Source: Pseudahrensia aquimaris (lineage in GTDB: Bacteria; Pseudomonadota; Alphaproteobacteria; Rhizobiales; Rhizobiaceae). From it: 64,000 nucleotides of DNA. The DNA is taken from contig NZ_JBHTJV010000003.1 in the NCBI RefSeq assembly GCF_042676045.1, positions 558,001 to 622,000 of the forward strand. Reading direction: 5' to 3'. Position numbers and translations under genes: made by a program. Positions 17,024-26,124 of the stretch are shown piece after piece. The notes beneath the pieces are model-generated. The model did not search any database, had not been told where the DNA came from, and saw only the letters and a list, made by a program, of their open reading frames with translations. How positions within the stretch are numbered: position 1 is the first letter of the stretch; each line of letters begins with the position of its first letter.

Positions 17024-18580
17024 CTATTCCCACTCGATTGTTCCCGGCGGCTTGCTGGTAACGTCGTAGACCACACGGTTGATGCCGTGGACTTCGTTAA
17101 TGATGCGTGTCGCCGCCCGGCCGAGGAAAGCCATGTCGAAGGGATAGAAATCTGCTGTCATGCCGTCGACGGACGTCACCGCACGCAGAGCGCAGACGAA
17201 TTCATAGGTGCGGCCATCGCCCATCACGCCAACCGTTTGAACCGGCAGAAGCACGGCGAAAGCCTGCCAGATCGTGTCGTAAAGGCCGGCTTTACGAATT
17301 TCATCGAGGTAGATGGCGTCAGCCTTTTGCAGTATTTTCAACTTGTCGCGGGTAATGCCGCCCGGGCAACGGATCGCCAAGCCTGGGCCCGGGAAAGGAT
17401 GGCGGCCGATGAAACTCTCCGGCAGACCAAGTTCCTTACCAAGCAGGCGCACTTCGTCTTTGAACAATTCGCGCAGCGGCTCGACCAACTGCATGTTCAT
17501 CCGTTCCGGCAGGCCGCCAACATTGTGGTGACTTTTGATCGTTACCGAAGGACCACCCGTGAACGAGACGCTTTCGATCACATCGGGATACAACGTTCCC
17601 TGGGCAAGGAAACCCGCGCCACCGATCTTCTTCGCTTCGGCCTCAAACACATCAATGAACAACTTGCCAATTGTTTTGCGTTTGGTTTCCGGGTCCGCCT
17701 CCCCTTCCAGCGCATCGATAAACATATCGGCTGCATCAACATGGACGAGCGGGATGTTGTAGTGTTCGCGGAACATGGCGACGACTTCGTTCGCTTCGTT
17801 CATGCGCATCAGACCGTGGTCCACCAGAATGCAGGTGAGCTGCTCGCCGATGGCTTCGTGGATGAGCATCGCGGCGACGGAGGAATCCACACCGCCGGAA
17901 AGGCCGCAAATCACTTTGCCATCGCCCACCTGTTCGCGGATCGCCTCAATGGCCTTGTCCTTGTAGGCCGCCATCGTCCAGTCGCCGGCCAGACCGCAGA
18001 TTTTGTGAACGAAGTTCGACAACAGTTTCGCGCCGTCAGGTGTGTGGACAACTTCGGGGTGAAACTGGGTGGTATAGTATTTGCGCGCTTCGTTTACGGC
18101 GACAGCCAAGGGCGCGTTGGGCGATGTGGCGATCACCTCGAAACCATCGGGCAATTCCGTCACGCGGTCACCGTGGCTCATCCACACAGGGTAGTTGTTT
18201 CCAACCGTCCAAAAGCCTTCAAACAACGGGCTGGATTTGTGGATGGTAATTTCAGCACGACCAAACTCCCGCTCATGGCCACCCTCAACCTTGCCGCCAA
18301 GTTGGTGGGCGGTGACCTGTTGACCATAGCAAATGCCCAAAACTGGAATCTTGGCTTCAAACACCGCTTGCGGCGCGAGCGGGGCGTTGTCGTCGTGCAC
18401 CGAGGCCGGGCTGCCTGACAATATCACGCCTTTGGGCTGAAGCCGATCGAATGCCTCGGCAGCGGAATTGAACGGCACGATTTCGCTGTAGACACCGGCC
18501 TCCCGCACACGCCGCGCAATGAGTTGCGTGACTTGGCTGCCAAAGTCGATGATGAGAATAGCGTCGGGATGGTCTGTCAT
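17024..18580 (-). CDS. guaA: GMP synthase (glutamine-hydrolysing)
   Basis: A 518-residue enzyme converting XMP to GMP with glutamine and ATP. The class I amidotransferase domain has VLGICYGQQ with the nucleophilic Cys and HPEVVHT with the catalytic His and Glu. The ATP-pyrophosphatase P-loop is GLSGGVDSSVAA, and the C-terminal dimerisation domain ends in KPPGTIEWE. Length and motifs are standard. guaB, for the preceding step, is about 4 kb away in the same window. Confidence 0.98.
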   Translation of the reverse strand: MTDHPDAILIIDFGSQVTQLIARRVREAGVYSEIVPFNSAAEAFDRLQPKGVILSGSPASVHDDNAPLAPQAVFEAKIPVLGICYGQQVTAHQLGGKVEGGHEREFGRAEITIHKSSPLFEGFWTVGNNYPVWMSHGDRVTELPDGFEVIATSPNAPLAVAVNEARKYYTTQFHPEVVHTPDGAKLLSNFVHKICGLAGDWTMAAYKDKAIEAIREQVGDGKVICGLSGGVDSSVAAMLIHEAIGEQLTCILVDHGLMRMNEANEVVAMFREHYNIPLVHVDAADMFIDALEGEADPETKRKTIGKLFIDVFEAEAKKIGGAGFLAQGTLYPDVIESVSFTGGPSVTIKSHHNVGGLPERMNMQLVEPLRELFKDEVRLLGKELGLPESFIGRHPFPGPGLAIRCPGGITRDKLKILQKADAIYLDEIRKAGLYDTIWQAFAVLLPVQTVGVMGDGRTYEFVCALRAVTSVDGMTADFYPFDMAFLGRAATRIINEVHGINRVVYDVTSKPPGTIEWE

Positions 18581-18779
18581 GGCTAGGGATTAATTCAGCT
18601 ATGATCGGGGGGCAAGCCGCCAACTGTCCGAAGCCAAATTGCCCACATCATTCGCTCAAACAGCCAGGGGATTGCGCAAGGCCCGCCAACGGCCATTTTC
18701 GGCGCAGTGGCTTGACTACTCAAGCCTCAGTCAAGCACCTATGACCTGCTCCCAACGCTGGTATCTAAGAAATACAGAA

Positions 18780-19577
18780 ATGGCGGAATCTTTGAGTTCA
18801 TCGAACGACAGTTCCAGTTGGCGGGCTTACGTCATCAATTTGGATCGATCCCCCGACCGGTGGGACGCCATCGCAACCCAGTTAAACGATGTGGGGGCTG
18901 ATTACGAGCGGGTTACCGCGATTGAGGGGCAGTCTCTCTTGCCTGACCTCGACGGGCTTGATCAATCCGCCTTTGACTTTCGCCACGGTAAAACGATCAA
19001 CCCCAACGAGCTTGGCTGCTATTTAAGTCACCATAAAGCGATACAGACGTTTATGGAGTCCGATGTTCAATTCGGCATCATCTTGGAAGACGACGCGGAC
19101 CTCACCGCCGACTTTCGCGCTACGATCGAAGCACTCATTCGTGAAGCGCATAGATGGGATGTCGCGAACCTGAACGGTCGTCACAGCGGTGCGCCGGTGC
19201 CGCAATGCCAATTGACACAGAACAATCAACTGGTGGCGTTCCTGTTTCGCCGCACGGGTGCGCGTGGATACATGATCAACCGCAAAGCCGGTCGTCTCTA
19301 CTGCGAAAAGCTGTTGCCTATGAAAGTGCCATACGACCACGAGTTCGACAGGGCTTGGGTTTACGGCTTTCGCTTCAGAGGCGTTGTTCCGGCTGTGGTG
19401 ACCGGAAGACCAAAAGCAAAAGCCGGCACAACCATCGGCTACGGGCCGCAACACGCAAACGCCAGTCAACGCAAAAGCCAATGGCGTCGCGGCTCCGTTT
19501 TTCTTTACCGCGCTGCCAATGAGGTGGCGCGACTAACACATTACATCGCGCGCGGGCTGTTCATTCCTAGAAGCTGA
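18780..19577 (+). CDS. Family 25 glycosyltransferase (LPS/oligosaccharide type)
   Basis: A 265-residue protein. It begins with the GT25 start motif AYVINLDRSPDRW, then NPNELGCYLSHHKAIQTFM, and contains the acidic LEDDADL that fits the metal-binding site of this family. GT25 enzymes add galactose or related sugars to lipooligosaccharide or glycoproteins in the cytoplasm. The ATG at 18780 (MAESLSSS) is preferred over the open frame from 18639, since it places the conserved motif near the N-terminus. Its stop codon abuts that of the convergent tspO gene (TGATCA). Acceptor unknown. Confidence 0.85.
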   Translation: MAESLSSSNDSSSWRAYVINLDRSPDRWDAIATQLNDVGADYERVTAIEGQSLLPDLDGLDQSAFDFRHGKTINPNELGCYLSHHKAIQTFMESDVQFGIILEDDADLTADFRATIEALIREAHRWDVANLNGRHSGAPVPQCQLTQNNQLVAFLFRRTGARGYMINRKAGRLYCEKLLPMKVPYDHEFDRAWVYGFRFRGVVPAVVTGRPKAKAGTTIGYGPQHANASQRKSQWRRGSVFLYRAANEVARLTHYIARGLFIPRS

Positions 19578-20030
19578 TCAGTTCAGCCACCAAATCCCGG
19601 CATTCAGGGCGAATGCGAACGATACCCATGCCGCGTAGGGCACCATGCAGATCGCTGCGAATTTGTCATGCGGCCAGACCACGGCGATGAACCGCATAAT
19701 CACGATGGCAAGAACGCCGATGATCACCATGCCCCAGAAAATCATGTGTGCGCCAAAGAATATCGGTGTCCATGACCAAGCCAGCACCATCTGCAAGACC
19801 CATAGCGACCAGCCCGGTGTTTTCCCTTCACTGGTGAATACGCGCCAACCGGAAAAAGCGATCAGAGTGAATAAAATGGGCCAGACAACGCCAAAGATAT
19901 AGTTTGGTGGATTGTAGAATGGCTTTACCAGATCAGCATGCCATTGATCGGCAGGAAAAAGATAAGCCAAACCGCCACCAACACCCTGAACGATCAGGAT
20001 AAAGATGAGAATAGAGAAGAAACGGGCCAT
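19578..20030 (-). CDS. tspO: TspO/MBR family tryptophan-rich sensory protein
   Basis: A 150-residue five-helix membrane protein with the family landmarks KPFYNPPNYIFGVVWPILF and a tryptophan-rich pattern (WSLWVLQMVLAWSWTPIFF). Bacterial TspO binds porphyrins and modulates tetrapyrrole or stress responses; the protein here has the conserved core, but the ligand was not established from the sequence. It is 72 bp downstream of the RsmB-like gene on the same strand. Confidence 0.92.
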   Translation of the reverse strand: MARFFSILIFILIVQGVGGGLAYLFPADQWHADLVKPFYNPPNYIFGVVWPILFTLIAFSGWRVFTSEGKTPGWSLWVLQMVLAWSWTPIFFGAHMIFWGMVIIGVLAIVIMRFIAVVWPHDKFAAICMVPYAAWVSFAFALNAGIWWLN

Positions 20031-20102
20031 CGGGAGGGTCCAAACAAACTGAATTTACTGGACGTCTATAGCATGGCTTTTGCAGGGGAGTCAGCGGCGG
20101 CG

Positions 20103-21395
20103 CTACTGCTTCTTTCGACCCATCACAGCGAAGAAAAATCCGTCTGTTCCCGTCGATGCCGGGGTGAGCGTGATGCTCATCATATCTGCCGACCACGGCT
20201 GCGGTTTATCGAATCCAAATATTTCCTGCCAGACTTCACCGGCTGAAAGCAGTTCGAAATCGGTGTTGTCTTCGAGGAAGGAAGCAATCTGGTTTTCATT
20301 TTCCTCCGGCAACACAGAACAGGTGATGTAGACAAAAAAGCCGCCCGGTTTCACGAATGGCGCGGCCTCAGTCAAAACCTCTTCTTGCTCGGTAAGGCGT
20401 GTCTCCAACGATTCTTTTGTTAGCTTCCATTTTGCATCCGGTCGGCGGCGCCATGTTCCGGTTCCCGTGCAGGGCGCGTCTACGAACACGCGGTCCATCG
20501 CACCCACGAGATCGGACAGATCGGCATCCGGCGCATGGACTTGTGCGTTGCGGATGCCTGCGCGTTTGAGGCGCTCATAGATCGGTTTCAGGCGCTGTTT
20601 ATCGGTATCGTAAGCGTGGATTTGCCCCTTGTTTTCCATCGTTGCCGCCAGTGCCAAAGTCTTGCCACCAGCGCCTGCACAGAAATCCATGACCTGTTCG
20701 CCGGGACGGGCAAAAATCAGATCGGAGACGATCTGCGAGCCTTCGTCCTGGATTTCGAACCAGCCTTTCTGGAAAGCCGCATCGGCCTGCACATTAGGTT
20801 GGCGCGAGGCCCCCTCGCCTGCTGGAATACGCAGGCCGTGGCGGGCGATGACGGTTTCGACCGCACCCGACTTGTGCAGTGCTTTGGCAACTTTGGAGCG
20901 GTTGGCCTTCAGTGTGTTCACGCGCAGATCAACAGGCGGGCGTTTGGTGAAGGCTTGGGCTTCAGCGATCCATTCTTCGTCGAAATTTGCTTGAAAGGAT
21001 GGGGCCAGCCATTCAGGAATATCGGCCTGCACGTGCTCTGGCGCATCTTTCAGATTGCGCGTCGTGAAGGCCTCGATTTCCTTCTGCGAGAGCGGGTCAG
21101 GTGCGAACTTATCGCCTTCAAAAGCAGCGTTGAGGCTGTCAGGGGTAAAGTCCCAGAACCGCATTAAGGTGCCGAGCACCAATCGGCGGGTTTTGTCGCT
21201 GTCCATAATGTAGTGCGTGGAAGCACGGTTGCGCAGCGCGTCATAGACGATGTTGCCGATGGCAGAACGATCGCCGGAGCCTGCGAAGCGGTGATCCAGA
21301 CCCCACGCTTTCAGCGCTTCGGAAGCCGGACGCTTACGCTTCTCCATATCCGACAGCACTTCGATCGCCGCCTGAACACGTCCACCCAGTCTCAT
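20103..21395 (-). CDS. RsmB/NOP-family RNA (cytosine-5)-methyltransferase
   Basis: A 430-residue SAM-dependent methyltransferase. Residues in the C-terminal half include MDFCAGAGGKTLALAA for SAM binding, DAPCTGTGTWRRRPD (a motif with catalytic Cys) and ITCSVLPEENE (second Cys). The N-terminal part resembles the NusB-like helical region. These are the hallmarks of RsmB-type m5C methyltransferases acting on 16S rRNA or tRNA. The ATG at 21395 overlaps the stop of the upstream MAPEG gene by 4 bp (ATGA), which supports this start (MRLGGRVQAA) over 21434. Confidence 0.88.
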   Translation of the reverse strand: MRLGGRVQAAIEVLSDMEKRKRPASEALKAWGLDHRFAGSGDRSAIGNIVYDALRNRASTHYIMDSDKTRRLVLGTLMRFWDFTPDSLNAAFEGDKFAPDPLSQKEIEAFTTRNLKDAPEHVQADIPEWLAPSFQANFDEEWIAEAQAFTKRPPVDLRVNTLKANRSKVAKALHKSGAVETVIARHGLRIPAGEGASRQPNVQADAAFQKGWFEIQDEGSQIVSDLIFARPGEQVMDFCAGAGGKTLALAATMENKGQIHAYDTDKQRLKPIYERLKRAGIRNAQVHAPDADLSDLVGAMDRVFVDAPCTGTGTWRRRPDAKWKLTKESLETRLTEQEEVLTEAAPFVKPGGFFVYITCSVLPEENENQIASFLEDNTDFELLSAGEVWQEIFGFDKPQPWSADMMSITLTPASTGTDGFFFAVMGRKKQ

Positions 21396-21820
21396 GTCAT
21401 CAATCCTGATTTTTGTGCGAAAAACAGCAACCACATACAGGCGAGAGCTGCAAAGTTTATCACGAATACCTGTCCGCGAAGCGGCACGTTATCGCCGCTC
21501 ACTTGAACGATGGTGTGGAGCACGCGACCGACCAAAAAGATAGTGGCGAGAATGATCTGAGTTGAGTTCACCATTTCCGTGGCGAACAACAGCGCGACCA
21601 GCGCGTAGAACAGCATCGGCACTTGAAACTGGTTATCAAGGTTTTTTGCCCAGCGGCGAGAAGCCTCCGGCTCTTCTCCGATACGGGCGAAGTCAGCGTT
21701 TTCCGCTTGCCCCCGTTTGACGGCTGACATGCGTTTGATCGAAACCATGACGAACAAGAAGAAGATCAGCATCAGATGCCCGAATACGGGAATCAATATG
21801 CCGTTTGGCTCATCAAACAT
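21392..21820 (-). CDS. MAPEG-family membrane protein, copy 2
   Basis: A 142-residue protein with four predicted membrane helices and the MAPEG features: a first helix with FGHLMLIFFLFVMVSIKRM, then NLDNQFQVPMLFYALVALLF and VGRVLHTIVQV. MAPEG proteins include glutathione-dependent membrane enzymes. In bacteria their roles are mostly unknown. Its ATG lies 7 bp after the stop of the other MAPEG gene and its stop overlaps the RsmB-like start, so the three are translationally linked. It differs clearly from copy 1, so the duplication is old. Confidence 0.82.
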   Translation of the reverse strand: MFDEPNGILIPVFGHLMLIFFLFVMVSIKRMSAVKRGQAENADFARIGEEPEASRRWAKNLDNQFQVPMLFYALVALLFATEMVNSTQIILATIFLVGRVLHTIVQVSGDNVPLRGQVFVINFAALACMWLLFFAQKSGLMT

Positions 21821-21827
21821 GACAGGC

Positions 21828-22286
21828 TTACGCCCAGAGCAAGGCTGAGATCGCCAGTTCAACCATCAGCGCAATGAGGGCATAGAAGGACCAGATGAAC
21901 AATTGTCGGCGGCGCAGCACGTTGTGCTCGCCGATCATTTCGTTTGCGTGTTGCCACCGCAAGGCAACATAGACCGCCGCGAGAACGACAGTTATCCAAC
22001 TGGTTACCCCCAATGCCATACCGATGGCGATGACCGCGTAAAACAGGACCGGCGCTTCAAACTGGTTGGCTACCGCGCGGGTGTATACAGCGAGTTGTTC
22101 CGGCTCTGCCTGAGTTGCGCGGAAGATTTCCTTGTCCACCTCGCCCTTTTTCACGGCCGCATAGCGGGCTTTGCTCATCACGCCGTAAAGCCGCAATGCA
22201 AGCGCCATGTTCAGAAGAACGATTAGAACAAGCAGCCGCAACTGCCACGGTTCGGCAAAGGTCCAGATTGGTGCTATGAAATCCAT
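21828..22286 (-). CDS. MAPEG-family membrane protein, copy 1
   Basis: A 152-residue MAPEG protein. It has the WQLRLLVLIVLLNMALALRL first helix, AVANQFEAPVLFYAVIAIG in the second and ALRWQHANEMI after the third. It lies directly downstream of guaB (2 bp between their coding regions) and upstream of a second MAPEG gene. The leftward set guaB-MAPEG-MAPEG-RsmB-like gene is probably one operon. No glutathione-related gene is near, so enzymatic function is not assumed. Confidence 0.83.
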   Translation of the reverse strand: MDFIAPIWTFAEPWQLRLLVLIVLLNMALALRLYGVMSKARYAAVKKGEVDKEIFRATQAEPEQLAVYTRAVANQFEAPVLFYAVIAIGMALGVTSWITVVLAAVYVALRWQHANEMIGEHNVLRRRQLFIWSFYALIALMVELAISALLWA

Positions 22287-22288
22287 GC

Positions 22289-23788
22289 CTATCTCCGCGA
22301 ATAGTTCGGGCTTTCGCGCGTGATCGACACGGTGTGGGCGTGGCTTTCTGCCAGACCCGCCGTCGAAATTCGCACGAACTGAGCGCGCTTGTTGAACTCT
22401 TCCAGGTTGGCTGCACCGACATAACCCATCGATGCGCGAAGCCCGCCTGCAAGTTGATGCAGCACGGAACCGACCGGGCCTTTATAGGGAACTTGGCCCT
22501 CAATACCCTCCGGCACCAGTTTCATTGTGTCGCTGACCTCGGCCTGGAAATAGCGGTCGGCCGAACCGCGCGCCATCGCGCCGACGCTGCCCATGCCGCG
22601 ATAGCTTTTGAACGAGCGGCCTTGGTGCAGATAAACTTCGCCCGGGCTTTCGTCAGTGCCAGCTAACAGGGAGCCGACCATGACGACCGATGCCCCCGCC
22701 GCCAAAGCTTTGGCGAGATCGCCGGAAAACTTGATGCCCCCATCGGCTATCACCGGAATATCGTGTCTGGACGCAACTTCCACCGCTGACATGATGGCCG
22801 ACAATTGCGGGACACCTACACCGGCCACCACGCGGGTGGTGCAGATGGAACCGGGGCCGATCCCGATTTTCACTACATCGGCTCCTGCATCGATAAGTGC
22901 CTGCGTGCCAGACGCGGTTGCGACGTTACCTGCAGCGATGCGCACATGGTTCGACATCTTTTTGGCTCGTGTCACAGCATCCAAAACGCGCTGAGAATGG
23001 CCGTGGGCGGTGTCGATCACCAACAGGTCCACACCGGCATCAATAAGGCGCTCGGCCCTTTCCATGCCATCGGGGCCAACCGTCGTTGCTGCGCCCACGC
23101 GCAGGCTGCCGTGTTCGTCTTTGGTGGCGTTAGGATTGAGTTGGGACTTCTCCATGTCTTTGACGGTGATAAGCCCAGTGCAATTTCCCTTGGCGTCAAC
23201 CACTAGCAATTTCTCGATACGGTGCTGATGCAACAGCTTGCGCGCTTCGTCTTGCGATACGCCCTCGCGCACGGTCACAAGGTTTTCACGGGTCATCAGT
23301 TCATAGACTTTTTGTGCCGGATCCTCGGCAAAGCGCACGTCGCGGTTGGTCAATATGCCAACCAGGCGCCCCGTGTGATGCCCGCCCTTGCCGCCGTTCT
23401 CGACGACAGGAATGCCGGAAATGCGGTGCGCCGCCATAACATTTTGCGCGTCTTGCAATGTTGCATCGGGGCCAATGACCAGTGGGTTGACCACCATGCC
23501 GGATTCGAACTTCTTCACCTGCCGCACTTCTTCCGCCTGTTCTTCAGGTGTGAGATTGCGGTGGATTATGCCAAGCCCGCCCGCCTGCGCCATTGCGATT
23601 GCGAGGCGGCTCTCGGTCACCGTGTCCATCGCGGCGGAAAGAATCGGAAGGTTGAGGCTAATGTCTTTGGTAAGGCGGGTGGAAACGTCGACCTGGTTGG
23701 GCATGACCTCGGAATGACCGGGCTGCAACAGCACGTCATCGAAAGTTAGCGCCTGTTCGCCAGTGGAAGTGGTGATGATTTCAGCCAT
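22289..23788 (-). CDS. guaB: Inosine-5'-monophosphate dehydrogenase
   Basis: A 499-residue enzyme that oxidises IMP to XMP with NAD. The catalytic Cys lies in GPGSICTTRVVAGVG. The N-terminal LTFDDVLLQPGHSEV and two CBS domains (about residues 95-215) that bind nucleotides regulate activity. The mobile flap and GGLRASMGYVGA motif lie near the C-terminus. The ATG at 23788 (MAEIITTSTGE) is chosen as the normal start; the frame is open 147 nt further. It is followed by the MAPEG pair. Confidence 0.97.
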   Translation of the reverse strand: MAEIITTSTGEQALTFDDVLLQPGHSEVMPNQVDVSTRLTKDISLNLPILSAAMDTVTESRLAIAMAQAGGLGIIHRNLTPEEQAEEVRQVKKFESGMVVNPLVIGPDATLQDAQNVMAAHRISGIPVVENGGKGGHHTGRLVGILTNRDVRFAEDPAQKVYELMTRENLVTVREGVSQDEARKLLHQHRIEKLLVVDAKGNCTGLITVKDMEKSQLNPNATKDEHGSLRVGAATTVGPDGMERAERLIDAGVDLLVIDTAHGHSQRVLDAVTRAKKMSNHVRIAAGNVATASGTQALIDAGADVVKIGIGPGSICTTRVVAGVGVPQLSAIMSAVEVASRHDIPVIADGGIKFSGDLAKALAAGASVVMVGSLLAGTDESPGEVYLHQGRSFKSYRGMGSVGAMARGSADRYFQAEVSDTMKLVPEGIEGQVPYKGPVGSVLHQLAGGLRASMGYVGAANLEEFNKRAQFVRISTAGLAESHAHTVSITRESPNYSRR

Positions 23789-24103
23789 TGTGTCAAACCC
23801 GCTTTGCGGCCCACTCGGCATCTCCGTAGGAGGCGAGGCAGGCATTGCCATTTGACGCTTGCTGCTATCACGCGGTCGAGCGGGTGAAAAGGCCACCACT
23901 TGCGGCTTTTGCGTCAAAGGTGTTGACGATCGCAATTTGTTTTCCCGAACCGCACATATGCCCCCGCACTTAAGAGCAGTAGCCGGGGCAAGAGGCAGGC
24001 ACTTGAAGGTTTATTAACCAAGTTTGTTCACATTCTCTTTAGTTAAAGGTTTTGCGTCCGGCGCTCCCCAAAAACACGCTGGCGGTTGTTTTAGGAATTG
24101 GGA
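23789..24103. other. Gene-free divergent spacer between guaB and the deacetylase gene
   Basis: This 315-bp stretch must contain the leftward guaB promoter and the rightward deacetylase promoter. Its right part is A/T-rich with short TTAACC-type elements around 24013. The open frame in the first 147 bases is an extension of guaB without a better start. No gene, RNA or convincing terminator was seen. Confidence 0.5.
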
Positions 24104-25339
24104 ATGTTCAAGAAATCTTCGTTGGGCCTGCTTGCCATGGCCGTTTCATTTGTCGCCATGGCCGCGACCGCAAGCGCTTCGTGTCTGGGCGTTTCGCGCA
24201 CGATTAACGTATCATCGTTCAACGCAGCAATGGGTGCCAATGCAAGCGCTGGAATTGGTCTTCGCCACAAAGAGGTGGTTCTGACATTTGACGATGGGCC
24301 CATGCCCGGCAAAACAGTCAGCATCCTGAACGCGCTTTCGGCTGAATGCACAAAGGCAACGTTTTTCATGGTTGGCAATATGGCAAGGGCTTATCCAAGC
24401 CTCGTGCAGCGTGTTGCCCGCGCCGGTCACACGGTCGCCCACCACACGCAAGCTCATTCGCACCTGCCCGGCACTTCAATGGCCCGTGCACGCGCCGAGA
24501 TTCAAAACGGTGTCGCCATGGTCAACAAGGCGCTTGGCCCGATGCGCAGCCGCTCTTCCCGGCTGTTCCGCTACCCTTATCTTGCCCGTAACGCTGCGCT
24601 TGATCGTGTTTTGCGCGAGCACAGTTTGCTGCCGTTTTCAGCCTATATCGATAGCACCGACTGGAAACCTATTTCTTCTGACGCGGTGGTGAACCGCGTG
24701 ATGAGCCTGCTCAACGCGCGTGGCCGCGGTGTAATCTTGCTGCATGATATTCAATCCCGCACAGTTTCTGCCCTGCCCAAACTGCTCGATCGGTTGCAGG
24801 CTGGTGGTTACAAGGTTGTGCATGTTCGCACAGGCCGCATGGGCTCACCTGCTATGGCATCGCTGCCGCCTTCAAAAAAGGCACGCAAAAAGGCGATCAG
24901 CCGAAAGAACGTAGACCGCCGCATCACCGCATCCATCAAACCCAAAAGCACACGCACGCGCACGGTTGTTACGTCCAGCCGTTCATCAAAAAGCGAAAAG
25001 CGAACAAGCCTGATCGGCCGGCTTTTTGGAAATAATTCCAAAGACGAAGTGACGAAGACAAACACTCGCAAGAAAGTTTCCAAGAGACGCGCATCCAAGG
25101 CGAAGGCAAAGCCCAACAAATCCATGTCTTGGCGCGAAAAACGTCGCGCCGAGTCGCTGGCCCGCTCCAAGGCCAAGAGGAAGGCTGCAAAGGCCAAAGT
25201 GAAGCGCTCAGCCAAAAAAGGCGAAACAAAAAAGCGGCGCTTTTCGTTGTTCCGAAACTCGATAAAGCGCAAGCCGGGTGAAAGCACAGCAAGCTATCAT
25301 TTCCGCATCAAGCGAGCGCGGGAGCTAGCCAACCGCTAA
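24104..25339 (+). CDS. Exported polysaccharide deacetylase with a very basic C-terminal tail
   Basis: A 411-residue protein with a signal peptide (about residues 1-26). The NodB-homology domain (about 45-245) shows LTFDDGP, HTVAHHTQAHSHL with metal-binding His residues, RYPYLARNAALD and GVILLHDI. Such enzymes remove acetyl groups from peptidoglycan or other polysaccharides. From about residue 262 to the end the protein becomes highly Lys/Arg/Ser-rich (for example KKARKKAISRK and SKRRASKAKAKPNK), reminiscent of histone H1-like tails. A role in binding acidic polymers is an inference. A perfect terminator follows. Confidence 0.85.
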   Translation: MFKKSSLGLLAMAVSFVAMAATASASCLGVSRTINVSSFNAAMGANASAGIGLRHKEVVLTFDDGPMPGKTVSILNALSAECTKATFFMVGNMARAYPSLVQRVARAGHTVAHHTQAHSHLPGTSMARARAEIQNGVAMVNKALGPMRSRSSRLFRYPYLARNAALDRVLREHSLLPFSAYIDSTDWKPISSDAVVNRVMSLLNARGRGVILLHDIQSRTVSALPKLLDRLQAGGYKVVHVRTGRMGSPAMASLPPSKKARKKAISRKNVDRRITASIKPKSTRTRTVVTSSRSSKSEKRTSLIGRLFGNNSKDEVTKTNTRKKVSKRRASKAKAKPNKSMSWREKRRAESLARSKAKRKAAKAKVKRSAKKGETKKRRFSLFRNSIKRKPGESTASYHFRIKRARELANR

Positions 25340-25356
25340 CCCCATATGATGAAATG

Positions 25357-25388
25357 AAAAAGGGCCGCTCGACTGAGCGGCCCTTTTT
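25357..25388. terminator. Bidirectional intrinsic terminator between deacetylase and rlmE genes
   Basis: A perfect 10-bp stem AGGGCCGCTC (25361-25370) with its complement (25375-25384) and 4-nt loop GACT is flanked by AAAA on the left and TTTT on the right. It serves both converging genes. Confidence 0.93.
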
Positions 25389-25391
25389 GTA

Positions 25392-26120
25392 TCAACCGTT
25401 GTCGATTGGCTTGCGGTCCATCGCGAGGAGGTAAAGCTCCACGGAACCGTCTCGCGAGGCTGGCGGTTTGACGTGGTGAATGTGCTTGAAGTTGCGCTTC
25501 ATCTGATCAAGCAACTCTTTTTCCGTTCCACCTTGGAATGTCTTGGTGAGAAAATGCCCACCGGGTTTCAGAACCTGAAGTGCAAATTCCAAAGCCACCT
25601 CCACCAAGGCCATAGTGCGTATATGGTCGGTGCGTCGGTGGCCTGTCGTCGGAGCGGCCATATCAGATATGACAAGATCCGGAGCGTGGCCTCCCAGAGC
25701 TTCCATTAGCGCATCCGGGGCGTCATCATCGAGAAAGTCTTTCTTCAAAATCGTCGCGCCCGGCACAGGGTCCATGTCGAGATAGTCGATGCCAACGACG
25801 CGGATGTCCTCGGCCTTGGAGCCCAGTTTGGCGGCAGCCACCTGACACCAGCCTCCCGGTGCCGCGCCAAGGTCCAGCACGCGCTGACCGGGCTTGAGCA
25901 AATTATAGCGCTCATCCATCTCGAGCAATTTGTACGCTGCACGAGAAGCATAGCCCTCGGCTTTGGCTTTTTGCACGTAAGGGTCGTTCAATTGGCGCTG
26001 AAGCCACAGCGTCGAAGACAGCTTGCGACCACGGGCCGTTTTGACCTTCGTGTGCATGTTGCGAATGTTGGTGGACTTGGGTGTTTTGGGGCCACCACCA
26101 GGTCTGGATCGTCTTGCCAT
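25392..26120 (-). CDS. rlmE: 23S rRNA (uridine-2552-2'-O)-methyltransferase
   Basis: A 242-residue FtsJ/RrmJ-type methyltransferase. SAM binding is in LDLGAAPGGWCQVAAAKLG, and catalytic Lys/Asp/Lys/Glu positions can be placed in the KAKAEGYASRAAYKLLE, VISDMAAP and FLTKTFQGG regions. The N-terminus is basic (MARRSRPGGGPKTPKS), which suits rRNA binding. It follows the Ppx/GppA gene by 4 bp and is probably translated from the same mRNA. The perfect terminator at 25357 lies just after its end. Confidence 0.95.
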   Translation of the reverse strand: MARRSRPGGGPKTPKSTNIRNMHTKVKTARGRKLSSTLWLQRQLNDPYVQKAKAEGYASRAAYKLLEMDERYNLLKPGQRVLDLGAAPGGWCQVAAAKLGSKAEDIRVVGIDYLDMDPVPGATILKKDFLDDDAPDALMEALGGHAPDLVISDMAAPTTGHRRTDHIRTMALVEVALEFALQVLKPGGHFLTKTFQGGTEKELLDQMKRNFKHIHHVKPPASRDGSVELYLLAMDRKPIDNG

Positions 26121-26124
26121 AACT

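Noticed and set aside
17087..18418. A 443-codon rightward frame opposite guaA
   Set aside because: It is a shadow of guaA, whose motifs are complete on the other strand. The translated product is His/Arg-rich without domain features.
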